A DNA stretch of 64,000 nt from Burkholderia pseudomultivorans (lineage in GTDB: Bacteria; Pseudomonadota; Gammaproteobacteria; Burkholderiales; Burkholderiaceae): positions 2,108,001 through 2,172,000 of the forward strand of contig NZ_CP013377.1 of assembly GCF_001718415.1 (NCBI RefSeq), given 5' to 3'. Numbering within the stretch: the stretch's first letter is position 1; each line of letters opens with the position of its first letter. The notes below the pieces were generated by a model that made no database searches, was not told the DNA's origin, and worked only from the letters and a program-made list of their open reading frames with translations. The position numbers and the translations under genes were made by a program. Positions 1 to 9,618 of this stretch are shown one piece after another.

Positions 1-364
1 GCTTGCCGACCAGCATCACGTCGCCGCCGTCCAGACGGCCGTCGCGCATCGGCAGCAGTTCGCGGTGCGCGGCGAGCGCCGCTTCGATATGCACGGTCTC
101 GCCGCGCCGCGCGGGCGCGCCGGGACGCGTGATCACGGCGAATTCCGGCGTCACGACGGCGACGTCCTCGACGAAGTGCGAATCGGGAAACGCCTCCAGC
201 GGCGGCAGCTCGGTCAGTTCGACGCCGAGCTGGCGCAGCGCGTCGCAGTATGCGTGAAACTGCGTGAGCGTCTTGTCGTAGTCGGGCGCGCCGAGTTCGG
301 CGGTGGTCAGGCCCGCGCCGCAGGACGGCGCGGGACGGCGAACGATCGCTTGCGTGAATTGCAT
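1..364 (-). CDS. ddaH: N(G),N(G)-dimethylarginine dimethylaminohydrolase, 3' truncated by window edge
   Basis: First 121 codons of a DDAH-type amidinotransferase-fold hydrolase, which converts methylated arginines to citrulline and methylamines in the cytoplasm. The visible N-terminus starts MQFTQAIVRRP and has the family signature FPDSHFVED (about residues 60-68), supplying substrate-binding acidic residues, then ITRPGAPARRGE and DGGDVMLVG. The catalytic His and Cys lie beyond the edge. The ATG at 364-362 is preceded by GGAGGA with good spacing. The DUF1479 gene lies upstream on the same strand across a 184-bp gap, so it probably has its own promoter. An AATTTGCGCAATT near-palindrome lies in that gap. 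Confidence 0.88.
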   Translation of the reverse strand, partial: MQFTQAIVRRPAPSCGAGLTTAELGAPDYDKTLTQFHAYCDALRQLGVELTELPPLEAFPDSHFVEDVAVVTPEFAVITRPGAPARRGETVHIEAALAAHRELLPMRDGRLDGGDVMLVGK

Positions 365-548
365 CGACTCCTCCATGGTCTGGGTCGCCCCGTGCGGCGC
401 ACGAGACGGCTGCGTTGTGTCCGGACCATTATCGGAAGCCAATTTGCGCAATTCGCGTCGATTTCGGCCGCGCCGACAGCCGATTGCGTCGAATTGCACG
501 CAGCGCGCAACGGATTCGGCAGGCGGCCTGATCCGCCCCGCGCGCCGC

Positions 549-1790
549 TCACGCCGACGGTTCGAACCCCATCTGCGTGCGGCCGAGCGCCGTGAGGTCG
601 CCGGCCGTCGCGCGTCCGTCGAACGCGACCTCGAAATGATCGGCCGGGAAATCGGGCGGACTCTCGCCGGCGACGAACGCCGGCAGCTGGCGGCGCAGGT
701 ACGCGTCGTTCTTCGCGCAGCCGGGCGCGGCCGCGATATACATCACGTTGCTGTCGCCGCTGCCGCGATGCGCATCCTCGACCGCGTGCACGACGTCGCC
801 GTGCCAGAACACCGCGTCGCCGGGTTCCATATGCGGGATCGGCACCAGCGCATCGAGCAGCAGCGCATGCCATTCGGGCAGGATCGACAGCGCGCGGCCC
901 GGACGCGCGCCGCACAGGTCGTCGTCGGCGACGTCGTCCTGCAACGCGCGCAGCACCACGTAGGCCATCGCGTTCGCGACCGGGATCAGCTGCAGCGTGC
1001 CGTCGCCGGGCCCCTGCGGCGTCAGCGCGGTCCAGCCCTGGAAGGTGCGGAACATCGAACAGACGGCCGGCGACGGAATCTCCTCGACGTCGGGCCGGAA
1101 CGCCGCGTCGAACGGATCGTAATCGCGCCAGTTGCCGGCCAGCACGTGACGATAGACCTGCCGGAACCGCGGGCCGAGCCAGCGTTCGACCGAACCGCCG
1201 TCGACGTGCGGCGAGAGCCCGAGCGACGTCGAGCCGGGCGGCCGGCGGCGGATCCGGTCCGCATAGGCCGGCACGCGGTCGGGATCGAAATGCGTGTCGG
1301 TGCCGCGCCACAGCCGGTTCAGGAACACGCGCGCCTGCGTGAGCGCCGGCGACTGGCGCGCGGCGACCTGCGGCTTCGACCAGTAGACGCCGTAGATCTG
1401 CGGCTTGCCCGACGCGAGATTGCCGAAGTAGCGGTCCTCGGCGCGCGCATGCAGCCGCTCGGTGAAACGGTTCGCATCGAGATACGCGCCGATTTCGTCG
1501 TTCCAGTCGCTCGCCTGCCGCGCGTCGAACACGCCGCGAATCACGACCGCGCCGCGCGTGCGGATCGCGTCGATCGCGCGCGGATCGACGCTGCCCTGCG
1601 CGATGTCCGCGAACGGCAGCACCGGGATCACGTCCTGCCCGTGCGCATGCGTCGCACGGATCGCATCGACCTGCCGCGCGATATCGCCCTCCAGTTCGCG
1701 GAACGTGGCCGCGTAGCGCGGCAGGGCGGCGCGCAGCGTCGTTTTCGCGGCGCGAATCGCGGCCGGCACATCGTCGATCGTCAGTGGCAT
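549..1790 (-). CDS. DUF1479 family protein (YbiU-like, putative Fe(II)/2-oxoglutarate oxygenase fold)
   Basis: 413 residues, close to E. coli YbiU (about 421). The family has a double-stranded beta-helix fold and is thought to be related to Fe(II)/2-oxoglutarate dioxygenases; its substrate is unknown. Visible features include [10 protein letters not shown] near residue 80, a candidate metal-binding segment SPHVDGGS near residue 195, and [12 protein letters not shown] near residue 310, which looks like the distal His of an HxD...H triad. It is followed after 184 bp by ddaH on the same strand. The start is the first ATG, with a GGAGACAACG ribosome site just upstream. Enzyme chemistry is inferred from the fold. 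Confidence 0.8.
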   Translation of the reverse strand: MPLTIDDVPAAIRAAKTTLRAALPRYAATFRELEGDIARQVDAIRATHAHGQDVIPVLPFADIAQGSVDPRAIDAIRTRGAVVIRGVFDARQASDWNDEIGAYLDANRFTERLHARAEDRYFGNLASGKPQIYGVYWSKPQVAARQSPALTQARVFLNRLWRGTDTHFDPDRVPAYADRIRRRPPGSTSLGLSPHVDGGSVERWLGPRFRQVYRHVLAGNWRDYDPFDAAFRPDVEEIPSPAVCSMFRTFQGWTALTPQGPGDGTLQLIPVANAMAYVVLRALQDDVADDDLCGARPGRALSILPEWHALLLDALVPIPHMEPGDAVFWHGDVVHAVEDAHRGSGDSNVMYIAAAPGCAKNDAYLRRQLPAFVAGESPPDFPADHFEVAFDGRATAGDLTALGRTQMGFEPSA

Positions 1791-1895
1791 CGTTGTCTCC
1801 GAATCGGATTGGAATGTGATGCCAGCTTAGGGCGACGGCCGGCTGTTCCTCACGTCGATCCGGTCAATCATCGATACAATCCTGACAAGCGCGCG

Positions 1896-2285
1896 TCACG
1901 CGTGCCGATGGCAGACGACACAGAGCTTGTTGCCGTCGGGGTCGCGAAAATAGGCGCCGTAATAGTCAGCGTGATAGTGCGGGCGCAGGCCGGGCGGCCC
2001 TTCGCAGCGGCCGCCCGACTGCAGCGCCAGCGCGTGGCAGCGGTCGACGCACGCGCGCGTCGACGCGTCGAATGCGATCGTCTGGCCATTGCCCGGCGCA
2101 GGCGCGCGGCCGTCGAGCGGCAGCCCGAAGAAGAACAGCGGCCGGTCGGCGTCGGCCGGCATCCAGCCGCACCAGCCGTCCGGTTCGCGGAATTTCAGGC
2201 GCAGCCCGAGTTCCGCGAGCAGCGGCGCATAGAAATCGTAGGCGCGTGCGGTATCGCTGACGCCCACGCAAACATGTGAAAACAT
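1896..2285 (-). CDS. VOC family (glyoxalase/bleomycin-resistance fold) protein
   Basis: 129-residue single-domain vicinal-oxygen-chelate protein. It begins MFSHVCVGVSDTARAYDFYAP, the usual first beta-alpha unit with a metal-ligand His at position 4, and ends with the typical YFRDPDGNKLCVVCH strand. Such proteins are metal-dependent lyases, dioxygenases or antibiotic-binding proteins; this one most resembles uncharacterised small VOC proteins, so no substrate can be named. It is divergent from the AraC regulator starting at 2358, with 72 bp between starts, so that regulator may control it. ATG 2285 was chosen because the beta-alpha-beta unit starts directly there. Confidence 0.82.
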   Translation of the reverse strand: MFSHVCVGVSDTARAYDFYAPLLAELGLRLKFREPDGWCGWMPADADRPLFFFGLPLDGRAPAPGNGQTIAFDASTRACVDRCHALALQSGGRCEGPPGLRPHYHADYYGAYFRDPDGNKLCVVCHRHA

Positions 2286-2357
2286 CGGCTTCGCTCCGTG
2301 GTGAGATCGACGACGATCATGCCACGGTACGACGCCCGCCCTCGTCCGGAGATCGCG

Positions 2358-3314
2358 ATGAAACCGCAGTACGAGCATGTGACGTTCGCGCCCGGCTGTT
2401 CGATCCGCGTGTACCACCGCCAGCTCGCGCGCATCCCGTTCGAATGGCACCGGCATCCCGAGTACGAGCTGACGCTGACGCTCAACAGCCGCGGCCGCCG
2501 CTTCATCGGCGACCACGTCGCCGCCTACGCGGACGACGACCTCGTGCTGGTGCCGCCGAACCTGCCGCATACCTGGGCGTCGAACGCGCGCATCGATCCC
2601 GCTGCGCCGGAAGTCGCGCTCGTCGTCTGGTTCGACGGCGACTGGGTGCGGCGGCTCGCCGACTGCTGCGCCGAATACGCGCCGCTGCGCTCGCTGCTGC
2701 GGCGCGCGGCGCCGGGCCTGCAGTTCGACGCCGATACCGCGCGCGCGATGCGCGCCCGCTTGCCGGCCCTGCTCGCCTCGTCGCCGCGCGTGCGGCTCGC
2801 GGCGGCGCTCGACACGCTCGCCGATCTCGCCGAAGCCGGCGGCGAACCGCTCGCGACCGCGCACGCGTACGGCCGCCCCGACGCGCCGGCACGCCCGGCC
2901 GACGCGCCAGCGCCGGAAGCCGAGCGGCTCGACCGCGTGCTCGACACGATCGACCGGCATTTCCACGAGCCGCTGCGGATCGACGCGCTCGCCGCCGTCG
3001 CACACATGTCCGAACGCACGCTGCAGCGGCTGTTCGTCCGGCACCTCGGCGACAGCGTCGGCCGCTACGTGCAGCGGCTGCGGATCGCCCACGCGTGCCG
3101 CCATCTGGTCGGCACCGACTGGCCGATCGCGACCGTCGCCGCACGCTGCGGCATTCCGAATCCCGCGAACTTCAACCGCCAGTTCCTCGCCGCGCGCGGC
3201 ATGACGCCCGGCGCGTACCGGCAGTTCTTCGTACAGCACGGCCACGCGCCCGGCGACGACACGCCGGCGCTCGATACGCGGCCGCCGTCGCTCGAACGCG
3301 CGCCGCGCAAATGA
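2358..3314 (+). CDS. AraC family transcriptional regulator with N-terminal cupin
   Basis: 318 residues. The N-terminal part (FEWHRHPEYELTLTL, then VPPNLPHTW) is a cupin-type effector domain with the common HxHxxxE pattern. The C-terminal 100 residues form the AraC double helix-turn-helix, with LAAVAHMSERTLQRLF as first HTH and VAARCGIPNPANFNRQF as second. ATG 2358 is preferred because GGAG lies 8 nt upstream and the cupin begins soon after; GTG 2298 and ATG 2319 are in-frame alternatives that add a low-quality extension. It is divergent from the VOC gene, which is the most likely target. The effector is unknown. Confidence 0.85.
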   Translation: MKPQYEHVTFAPGCSIRVYHRQLARIPFEWHRHPEYELTLTLNSRGRRFIGDHVAAYADDDLVLVPPNLPHTWASNARIDPAAPEVALVVWFDGDWVRRLADCCAEYAPLRSLLRRAAPGLQFDADTARAMRARLPALLASSPRVRLAAALDTLADLAEAGGEPLATAHAYGRPDAPARPADAPAPEAERLDRVLDTIDRHFHEPLRIDALAAVAHMSERTLQRLFVRHLGDSVGRYVQRLRIAHACRHLVGTDWPIATVAARCGIPNPANFNRQFLAARGMTPGAYRQFFVQHGHAPGDDTPALDTRPPSLERAPRK

Positions 3315-3346
3315 AAACACCCCGGCGGAATGACCCGTCGGGGTGT
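3311..3346 (-). terminator. Rho-independent terminator of gltA
   Basis: ACACCCCG (3317-3324) pairs with CGGGGTGT (3339-3346), extended inward by three more pairs and one wobble. Read on the minus strand the stem is followed by TTTTCAT. It lies between the convergent AraC and gltA genes and overlaps the AraC stop codon. Confidence 0.8.
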
Positions 3347-3405
3347 CTGGCGTTGCGCTTCGCCCGACGCAAACGGCCTTGCCGGCCGTTCGCGCCGCGC
3401 ACGGC

Positions 3406-4707
3406 TTAACGTGCGTCGAGCGGCTTCGCTTCGCGCGGCGTGTCGCCGATGAACAGCTGACGCGGACGGCCGATCTTCTGCTCGGGATCGGCAATCATCT
3501 CGTTCCACTGTGCGATCCAGCCGACCGTACGCGCCATCGCGAAGATACACGTGAACATCGACGTCGGGATGCCCAGCGCGCGCTGCACGATACCCGAGTA
3601 GAAGTCGACGTTCGGGTACAGCTTGCGCGACACGAAGTATTCGTCTTCCAGCGCGATCTTCTCGAGCTGCATCGCGAGCTTGAACAGCGGGTCGTCGTGC
3701 AGGCCCAGTTCGTTCAGCACTTCGTAGCAGGTCTCGCGCATCAGCTTCGCACGCGGGTCGTAGTTCTTGTACACGCGGTGGCCGAAGCCCATCAGCTTCA
3801 CGCCCGAATTCTTGTCCTTCACCTGCTTGATGAATTCGGGGATGTTGTCCGGCGAACCGATCTGCTCGAGCATGTTCAGCGCGGCTTCGTTCGCACCGCC
3901 GTGCGCCGGGCCCCACAGACACGCGATACCGGCCGCGATACACGCGAACGGGTTCGCGCCCGACGAACCGGCCAGGCGGACCGTCGACGTCGACGCGTTC
4001 TGCTCGTGGTCGGCGTGCAGGATCAGGATGCGATCGAGTGCGCGGACCAGCACGTCGTTGACCTTGTACTCTTCGCACGGGTTCGAGAACATCATGCGCA
4101 TGAAGTTCGCGCTGTACGACAGGTCGTTCTTCGGATAGACGAACGGCTGGCCGATGCTGTACTTGTATGCCATCGCGACGAGCGTCGGCAGCTTCGCGAT
4201 CATGCGGATCGCGGAGACTTCACGGTGACGCGGGTCGTTGATGTCGAGCGAGTCGTGGTAGAACGCGGACAGCGCGCCGACCGCGGCGACCAGGATCGCC
4301 ATCGGGTGCGCGTCGCGGCGGAAGCCACGGAAGAAGAAGTGCATCTGCTCGTGCACCATCGTGTGCTTCGTGACGGTGTCGACGAATTCCTTCTTCTGCG
4401 CGGCGTTCGGCAGTTCGCCCTTCAGCAGCAGGTAGCAGGTCTCGAGGAAGTCGGCATTCTGCGCGAGATTGTCGATCGGGTAGCCGCGGTACAGCAGCTC
4501 GCCCTTGTCGCCGTCGATGTACGTGATCGCCGAATTGCACGAAGCCGTCGACATGAAGCCCGGGTCGTACGTGAACTTGCCGGTCTGGCCGTACAGCTTG
4601 CGGATGTCGATTACGTCCGGGCCCATCGTGCCCTTGTAGATCGGCAGTTCGACGCTCGGCGAGTTGTCGCTGAACGATAGCGTGGCTTTAACATCAGACG
4701 GAGTCAT
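3406..4707 (-). CDS. gltA: Citrate synthase, type II hexameric
   Basis: Condenses acetyl-CoA and oxaloacetate to citrate in the TCA cycle. 433 residues, the length of Gram-negative NADH-sensitive citrate synthases, with the N-terminal domain of that class. Catalytic residues are intact: His269 in [11 protein letters not shown], His310 in [14 protein letters not shown] and Asp368 in PNVDFYSG; His234 sits in HADHEQNAS. It is the last gene of the sdhC-sdhD-sdhA-sdhB-sdhE-gltA series, 54 bp after sdhE, so it may be co-transcribed with succinate dehydrogenase or have a promoter in that gap. A terminator follows at 3311-3346. Confidence 0.98.
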   Translation of the reverse strand: MTPSDVKATLSFSDNSPSVELPIYKGTMGPDVIDIRKLYGQTGKFTYDPGFMSTASCNSAITYIDGDKGELLYRGYPIDNLAQNADFLETCYLLLKGELPNAAQKKEFVDTVTKHTMVHEQMHFFFRGFRRDAHPMAILVAAVGALSAFYHDSLDINDPRHREVSAIRMIAKLPTLVAMAYKYSIGQPFVYPKNDLSYSANFMRMMFSNPCEEYKVNDVLVRALDRILILHADHEQNASTSTVRLAGSSGANPFACIAAGIACLWGPAHGGANEAALNMLEQIGSPDNIPEFIKQVKDKNSGVKLMGFGHRVYKNYDPRAKLMRETCYEVLNELGLHDDPLFKLAMQLEKIALEDEYFVSRKLYPNVDFYSGIVQRALGIPTSMFTCIFAMARTVGWIAQWNEMIADPEQKIGRPRQLFIGDTPREAKPLDAR

Positions 4708-4761
4708 GGCACATCCTCAATCGAAATAAAGAAACGGGATTCGATAACGGGCGTAACGCGG

Positions 4762-5034
4762 TTACACGTTGCGCAGCATCTCCAACAGCCGGTGAACATC
4801 GGGGCTGTCTAGGTCGCCTTCTGGTTCCTTGCGCGCAAGCAGCAAGTCCATCAGGTCGTTGTCGCTCAGATCGAGCAGGCGCGACAACGCGCCTACGTCT
4901 GCATCGGTGAGGTCATGCTCGTGTCGGCTGAAGAAACGCTCGAAAACCAGATCGTTCTCCAGCAGACCCCGCCGCGCGCGCCAGCGAAGGCGCGCGCGGC
5001 GGTGCGGGTCGGATTGATGTGCGTTGTCGCTCAT
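4762..5034 (-). CDS. sdhE: FAD assembly factor SdhE (YgfY/Sdh5 family)
   Basis: 90-residue flavinylation factor that helps attach FAD covalently to SdhA. The conserved RGLLENDL segment carries the RGxxE motif that contacts SdhA, and the small acidic helical protein has the expected length. ATG 5034 is chosen over the in-frame ATG at 5052 because AAGGTCGAG lies immediately upstream and the longer start would run into the sdhB stop codon at 5042. It lies between sdhB and gltA, a common betaproteobacterial arrangement linking cofactor insertion to complex II synthesis. Confidence 0.92.
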   Translation of the reverse strand: MSDNAHQSDPHRRARLRWRARRGLLENDLVFERFFSRHEHDLTDADVGALSRLLDLSDNDLMDLLLARKEPEGDLDSPDVHRLLEMLRNV

Positions 5035-5041
5035 CTCGACC

Positions 5042-5743
5042 TTAAACCGCACGGCGGACCATCAGTTCCTTGATCTTGCCGATCGCCTTCGTCGGGTTCA
5101 GGCCCTTCGGGCACACGTCGACGCAGTTCATGATCGTATGGCAGCGGAACAGACGGTACGGATCTTCGAGGTTGTCGAGACGCTCGCCGGTCGCCGTGTC
5201 GCGGCTGTCCGCGATGAAGCGGTAAGCCTGCAGCAGGCCGGCCGGGCCGACGAACTTGTCCGGGTTCCACCAGAAGCTCGGGCACGACGTCGAGCAGCTC
5301 GCACACAGAATGCACTCGTACACGCCGTCGAGCTCGTCGCGCTCTTCCGGCGACTGCAGGCGTTCCTTCTCCGGCGGCGGCGCGTCGTTGATCAGGTACG
5401 GCTTGATCGAGTGGTACTGGTTGAAGAAGTGCGTCATGTCGACGATCAGGTCGCGCACGACGGGCAGGCCCGGCAGCGGACGCAGCACGATCTTCTGCGG
5501 CAGGTCGTTCAGGTTCGTCAGGCACGCGAGACCGTTCTTGCCGTTGATGTTCATCGCGTCCGAGCCGCACACGCCTTCGCGGCACGAGCGACGGAACGAC
5601 AGCGTCTCGTCGAGGGCCTTCAGCTTGACCAGTGCGTCGAGCAGCATGCGCTCGTGCTGGATCTCGAGCTCGTACGTCTGCATGCGCGGCGCTGCGTCCT
5701 TGTCCGGATCGTAGCGGTAGATTTCAAAAATGCGTTTTGCCAT
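5042..5743 (-). CDS. sdhB: Succinate dehydrogenase iron-sulfur subunit
   Basis: 233 residues carrying electrons from SdhA flavin to ubiquinone. The three cluster motifs are complete: [21 protein letters not shown] for 2Fe-2[17 protein letters not shown] for the first C-terminal cluster and [11 protein letters not shown] for the second. It is peripheral on the cytoplasmic face of the inner membrane, bound to SdhA and the SdhCD anchor. It starts 21 bp after the sdhA stop and ends 7 bp before the sdhE start, so translation is probably coupled along the operon. Confidence 0.97.
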   Translation of the reverse strand: MAKRIFEIYRYDPDKDAAPRMQTYELEIQHERMLLDALVKLKALDETLSFRRSCREGVCGSDAMNINGKNGLACLTNLNDLPQKIVLRPLPGLPVVRDLIVDMTHFFNQYHSIKPYLINDAPPPEKERLQSPEERDELDGVYECILCASCSTSCPSFWWNPDKFVGPAGLLQAYRFIADSRDTATGERLDNLEDPYRLFRCHTIMNCVDVCPKGLNPTKAIGKIKELMVRRAV

Positions 5744-5764
5744 TTCAGATTCCTTTGATTCGGC

Positions 5765-7540
5765 TTAGAACGTACGCGCCTTCGGCGGCACGGACTCGAC
5801 CGTCAGCGGCTGCATTTGAACCGGCTTGTAGTCGAGGCGGTCACCTTCGCTGTACCACAGCGTGTGACGCAGCCAGTTCTCGTCGTCGCGGTGCTCGTAG
5901 TCGCTGTGCGCGTGCGCGCCACGGCTTTCCTTGCGTGCCTCGGCCGACACCATCGTCGCGCGGGCGACCTCGATCAGGTTCTCCAGCTCGAGCGCTTCGA
6001 CGCGCGCGGTGTTGAACACCTTCGACTTGTCCTTCAGGTGGATGTTGTCCACGCGCGCCTTCAGGCCGGCCATCAGGTCGACGCCTTCCTTCAGCAGCGC
6101 CGAGGTGCGGAACACGCCTGCGTGCTTCTGCATCGTCGCGCGGATGTCGTTCGCGACGTCCTGCGTGTATTCGCCCGAGCTCGACTTGTCGAGCTTGTTC
6201 AGGCGCGCCAGCGAGAATTCGCCTGCATCGGCCGGCAGCGGCTTGTGTTCCTTCTGGTTCTTCACGTGCTCGACGATGTGGTTGCCGGCTGCACGGCCGA
6301 ACACCACGAGGTCCAGCAGCGAGTTCGTGCCGAGGCGGTTCGCGCCGTGCACGGATACGCACGAGCATTCGCCCACCGCGTAGAAGCCGTTGACCGGTTC
6401 CTTGTGATCGCGCGACGTGCCGACGACCTGACCGTGGATGTTGGTCGGGATGCCGCCCATCTGGTAGTGGATCGTCGGGACGACCGGGATAGGCTCCTTG
6501 ATGCAGTCGACGTTCGCGAACTTCAGCGCGATTTCGCGGATCGACGGCAGACGCTTCATGATCGTCTCGGCGCCGATGTGCGACAGGTCGAGCAGCACGT
6601 GATCCTTGTTCGGACCCACGCCGCGACCTTCCTTGATTTCCTGGTCCATCGAACGCGACACGAAGTCGCGCGGCGCCAGATCCTTCAGCGTCGGCGCATA
6701 GCGCTCCATGAAGCGCTCGCCGTTCGCGTTGCGCAGGATGCCGCCTTCGCCGCGCACGCCTTCGGTGATCAGCACGCCCGCGCCGGCCACGCCGGTCGGG
6801 TGGAACTGCCAGAACTCCATGTCCTGCAGCGCGATGCCCGAACGCGCGGCCATGCCGAGGCCGTCGCCGGTGTTGATGAACGCGTTGGTCGACGCCGCGA
6901 AGATCCGGCCTGCGCCGCCCGTCGCGAACAGCGTCGTCTTGCCTTCCATGATGTAGACGTCGCCCGTTTCCATTTCGAGCGCCGTCACGCCGAGCACGTC
7001 GCCGTCCGCGTCGCGGATCAGGTCGAGCGCCATCCATTCGACGAAGAACTGCGTCTTCGCCTCGACGTTCTGCTGGTACAGCGTGTGCAGCAGCGCGTGG
7101 CCGGTCCGGTCGGCGGCCGCGCAGGCGCGCTGGACCGGCTTCTCGCCGTAGTTCGCGGTATGGCCGCCGAACGGGCGCTGGTAGATCGTGCCGTCCGCGT
7201 TGCGGTCGAACGGCATGCCGAAGTGCTCGAGTTCGTACACGACGTTCGGCGCTTCACGGCACATGAATTCGATCGCGTCCTGGTCGCCGAGCCAGTCGGA
7301 GCCCTTGATCGTGTCGTAGAAGTGGAAATGCCAGTTGTCTTCGCTCATGTTGCCGAGCGACGCACCGATGCCGCCCTGCGCGGCCACCGTATGCGAACGG
7401 GTCGGGAACACCTTCGACAGCACGCCGACCGACAGGCCCGCACGCGACAGTTGCAGCGCTGCGCGCAAGCCGGAACCGCCCGCGCCGACGATCACGACGT
7501 CGAACTTGCGACGCGGGAGGGAAGTTTTGATTGCAGCCAT
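5765..7540 (-). CDS. sdhA: Succinate dehydrogenase flavoprotein subunit
   Basis: 591 residues; oxidises succinate to fumarate with covalently bound FAD. The N-terminal dinucleotide fold [16 protein letters not shown] is followed by [17 protein letters not shown], whose His is the FAD attachment residue. Family motifs [29 protein letters not shown], the catalytic region around [10 protein letters not shown], and the C-terminal [18 protein letters not shown] are all present. It directly follows sdhD (4 bp gap) and precedes sdhB. SdhE encoded downstream is the expected flavinylation helper. Confidence 0.98.
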   Translation of the reverse strand: MAAIKTSLPRRKFDVVIVGAGGSGLRAALQLSRAGLSVGVLSKVFPTRSHTVAAQGGIGASLGNMSEDNWHFHFYDTIKGSDWLGDQDAIEFMCREAPNVVYELEHFGMPFDRNADGTIYQRPFGGHTANYGEKPVQRACAAADRTGHALLHTLYQQNVEAKTQFFVEWMALDLIRDADGDVLGVTALEMETGDVYIMEGKTTLFATGGAGRIFAASTNAFINTGDGLGMAARSGIALQDMEFWQFHPTGVAGAGVLITEGVRGEGGILRNANGERFMERYAPTLKDLAPRDFVSRSMDQEIKEGRGVGPNKDHVLLDLSHIGAETIMKRLPSIREIALKFANVDCIKEPIPVVPTIHYQMGGIPTNIHGQVVGTSRDHKEPVNGFYAVGECSCVSVHGANRLGTNSLLDLVVFGRAAGNHIVEHVKNQKEHKPLPADAGEFSLARLNKLDKSSSGEYTQDVANDIRATMQKHAGVFRTSALLKEGVDLMAGLKARVDNIHLKDKSKVFNTARVEALELENLIEVARATMVSAEARKESRGAHAHSDYEHRDDENWLRHTLWYSEGDRLDYKPVQMQPLTVESVPPKARTF

Positions 7541-7543
7541 TCT

Positions 7544-7912
7544 TTACACTCTCCAGAGAATCTGCGCGGCATAGCCCGCACATGCGAGCAGCCAGACGAT
7601 GGTCAGCGATTGCAGCAGCAGGCGCACACCGACGGGCTTCACGTAGTCCATCCAGATGTCGCGCACGCCGACCCATGCGTGGTAGAAGAGGGAAAGCAGC
7701 GTCACGAAGGTCGCGAGCTTCATCCATTGCGCGGAGAAGATCGATGCCCAGCCTTCGTACGAGAAGTCGTGCGCGCCGAAGAACAGGACGAGCAGAATGA
7801 CCGTGTAGACCGCCATGATCGTGGCGGTGACGCGCTGCGCGAGCCAGTCGCGCAGGCCGTAGTGTGCGCCGACGACGAGGCGCTTCGAGCCGATTCGGTT
7901 GTTGGCTGCCAT
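7544..7912 (-). CDS. sdhD: Succinate dehydrogenase membrane anchor subunit
   Basis: 122 residues with three hydrophobic helices (about 30-50, 62-82 and 93-115). It forms the quinone- and haem-binding anchor with SdhC. The segment FYHAWVGVRDIWMDYVKP contains the haem-ligand His and the conserved RDIWMDY pattern of betaproteobacterial SdhD. It starts 4 bp after sdhC and ends 3 bp before sdhA, so coupled translation is likely. Confidence 0.94.
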   Translation of the reverse strand: MAANNRIGSKRLVVGAHYGLRDWLAQRVTATIMAVYTVILLVLFFGAHDFSYEGWASIFSAQWMKLATFVTLLSLFYHAWVGVRDIWMDYVKPVGVRLLLQSLTIVWLLACAGYAAQILWRV

Positions 7913-7916
7913 TTTC

Positions 7917-8333
7917 TTAGAATGCTCCGAACAGTTTGAGTGCCATGGCGATCGTCAGTGCGATCGAGACGACAAAGACGACGACTGCCGTCCGCTTGCC
8001 GCTTTCCTTCGAGACGGCGTCGTGGTTGACGTCCATCAGGAGGTGGCGAATGCCGGCGCAGAAATGGTGGAAGAACGCCCAGGACAGCGCGAGGACGATC
8101 AGCTTGACGACGATGTTGGAAAGAAAGGCCTTGAAGACTTCGAAGCTGAGCTCGGACGTCAGGCTCTGGTCGAAGAGGAACAGCAGGAACGGAAGGAACA
8201 GGAACAGCAGCGCACCGCTGACTCGATGGAGGATCGACAATTTCGCTGCCAGCGGCATGCGATATTTCATCGTAATGTCGCCGAATCCGATGTTCCGGTA
8301 TTCCGGCCTCGGTTTTCTTACTGCGTCAGTCAT
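7917..8333 (-). CDS. sdhC: Succinate dehydrogenase cytochrome b556 subunit
   Basis: 138 residues, three transmembrane helices. The signature SILHRVSGALLF provides the Ser and Arg of the quinone pocket, and HHFCAGIRHLLMD provides the haem b ligand region. First gene of the sdhCDAB-sdhE-gltA series. AGGGG lies about 8 nt before the ATG. The 171 bp upstream, up to the GntR gene stop at 8505, should contain the operon promoter; the stretch just before the gene is AT-rich but I see no clear sigma70 pair. Confidence 0.95.
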   Translation of the reverse strand: MTDAVRKPRPEYRNIGFGDITMKYRMPLAAKLSILHRVSGALLFLFLPFLLFLFDQSLTSELSFEVFKAFLSNIVVKLIVLALSWAFFHHFCAGIRHLLMDVNHDAVSKESGKRTAVVVFVVSIALTIAMALKLFGAF

Positions 8334-8504
8334 GCTAGACCCCTACTATGTTGTCACACTAATCCGCAATTTTAGCGCCTTTTTATATCGCGCTGCAGCG
8401 AAAGTCTGCTCTGGATAGTTGCGCGAACAATAACAAAAGGCGGCCCGAAACGTGCTTCGCGAACATGGGAAGCGCAAACGCACGCCGCTTGTGCCGATAC
8501 GTCG

Positions 8505-9320
8505 TCAGCTCAAGTCGTTCTGATAGTAGTACCCGGTTGTGACATACCAGCCGCGTCGCACCTCGACCGGCCGGTCTCCGTATGTATAGGACACGCGCTC
8601 CACGGACAGCAGCGGGAAGCCCGCCGGCACGTGCAGCAGGTCGGCCACCGAGGGCTCCGCCGCCACCGCGCGGATCTTCTCGGTCGCGCGGATCATCCGC
8701 GTGCCGAACTCCGTCTCGAACATCGCGTAGAGCGGGCCCTTGTATTCGCTGAGCCGCTCGAACGTGAGCCCGCGGAACATCGCGCCGGGCAGCCAGATCT
8801 CGTCGAGCACGGTCACCTCGCCCTCGAACTCCAGCAGCCGGCGCACCTGCACGACCGGATCGGCCGGCTTCAGGTCGAGCTGGCGCGCGATCTCGGCCGG
8901 CGCGCGCAGGCGCCGACATTCGAGCAGGCGGCTGACGTGCGCGTGTTCGGCGCCGTCGTCGGCCAGCAGCCGCAGGAAGCGGAATTGCGCGCGATCTTCA
9001 TTGTGCGTCGCAACAAATGTGCCCTTGCCCTGCCGCCGGACCACGAGGTTTTCCGCGGCCAGCTCGTCGATCGCCTTGCGCACGGTGCCTTGACTGACCT
9101 TGTAACGGGCGGCAAGCTCCACTTCGCTCGGGATGATCTCGCCCGGCTTCCATTCGCCGGATTCGAGGCTCTGCGTGATCAGCGACTTGATCTGCTGGTA
9201 TAAAGGACTGAATGTCGGCGACGGCGAGACCGCAGGCGTCGGCGCGGACTCGGACGCGCCCGGCTGCCCTGGGCCGCCTGCGCCGGTCTGGTTCGCGTTG
9301 TTCGCCTGGTTCGATGTCAT
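8505..9320 (-). CDS. GntR/HutC family transcriptional regulator with UTRA domain
   Basis: 271 residues. After a Pro/Ala/Asn-rich N-terminal tail of about 45 residues comes a winged helix (PLYQQIKSLI to GKGTFVAT; recognition helix around VSQGTVRKAIDELAAE), then a UTRA ligand-binding domain. ATG 9320 is taken as start; ATG 9329 is equally possible, and longer readings cross the divergent promoter region. The gene lies between sdhC (same strand) and mdh (divergent), so it is a good candidate regulator of TCA genes, probably responding to an organic acid. A perfect palindrome 58 bp upstream is a likely autoregulatory operator. Confidence 0.85.
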   Translation of the reverse strand: MTSNQANNANQTGAGGPGQPGASESAPTPAVSPSPTFSPLYQQIKSLITQSLESGEWKPGEIIPSEVELAARYKVSQGTVRKAIDELAAENLVVRRQGKGTFVATHNEDRAQFRFLRLLADDGAEHAHVSRLLECRRLRAPAEIARQLDLKPADPVVQVRRLLEFEGEVTVLDEIWLPGAMFRGLTFERLSEYKGPLYAMFETEFGTRMIRATEKIRAVAAEPSVADLLHVPAGFPLLSVERVSYTYGDRPVEVRRGWYVTTGYYYQNDLS

Positions 9321-9377
9321 GGCGCGCATTTCATCACAAACCGCGCTTTTCCGTCCACTCAAATTCAGCAAAACATC

Positions 9378-9393
9378 TGTCTTATATAAGACA
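9378..9393. promoter_or_regulatory. Perfect 16-bp palindrome, probable GntR operator
   Basis: TGTCTTATATAAGACA reads identically on both strands and is markedly AT-rich for this genome. It lies between the divergent GntR regulator and mdh, 11 bp upstream of a good sigma70 promoter for mdh and over the probable promoter of the regulator. Size, symmetry and place fit a GntR-family dimer site; the assignment to this regulator is an inference. Confidence 0.7.
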
Positions 9394-9404
9394 TATGATA
9401 CTGT

Positions 9405-9433
9405 TTGACTTTGCACGTCACGGCTCCTACACT
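9405..9433 (+). promoter_or_regulatory. Sigma70-like promoter for mdh
   Basis: TTGACT (9405-9410), a 17-bp spacer and TACACT (9428-9433) form a near-consensus promoter pointing to mdh. It implies a leader of about 180 nt before the ATG at 9619. A second promoter nearer the gene, around TAGAAT at 9566, cannot be excluded. Confidence 0.6.
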
Positions 9434-9618
9434 CCGGGTCGAGCAAGGGTTCGCGGGTGCAAGAAGCGCGTCCCCGGCTACGTGCCACGGCCGTCTCCAG
9501 GTTCACCGCGTCTGCCATCGCGAGTCCTCCGCCCTGCTTCAATGCAACGCTACGCACAACGCGCATAGAATGGCGTTTTCGCTAGCGTCCCACGCTTCAC
9601 CCGTCCTGGAGATTTTCA

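Noticed and set aside
1..2279. Long plus-strand frames of up to 658 codons opposite DUF1479
   Set aside because: They are antisense shadows of the GC-rich minus-strand genes, Arg-rich and without motifs.
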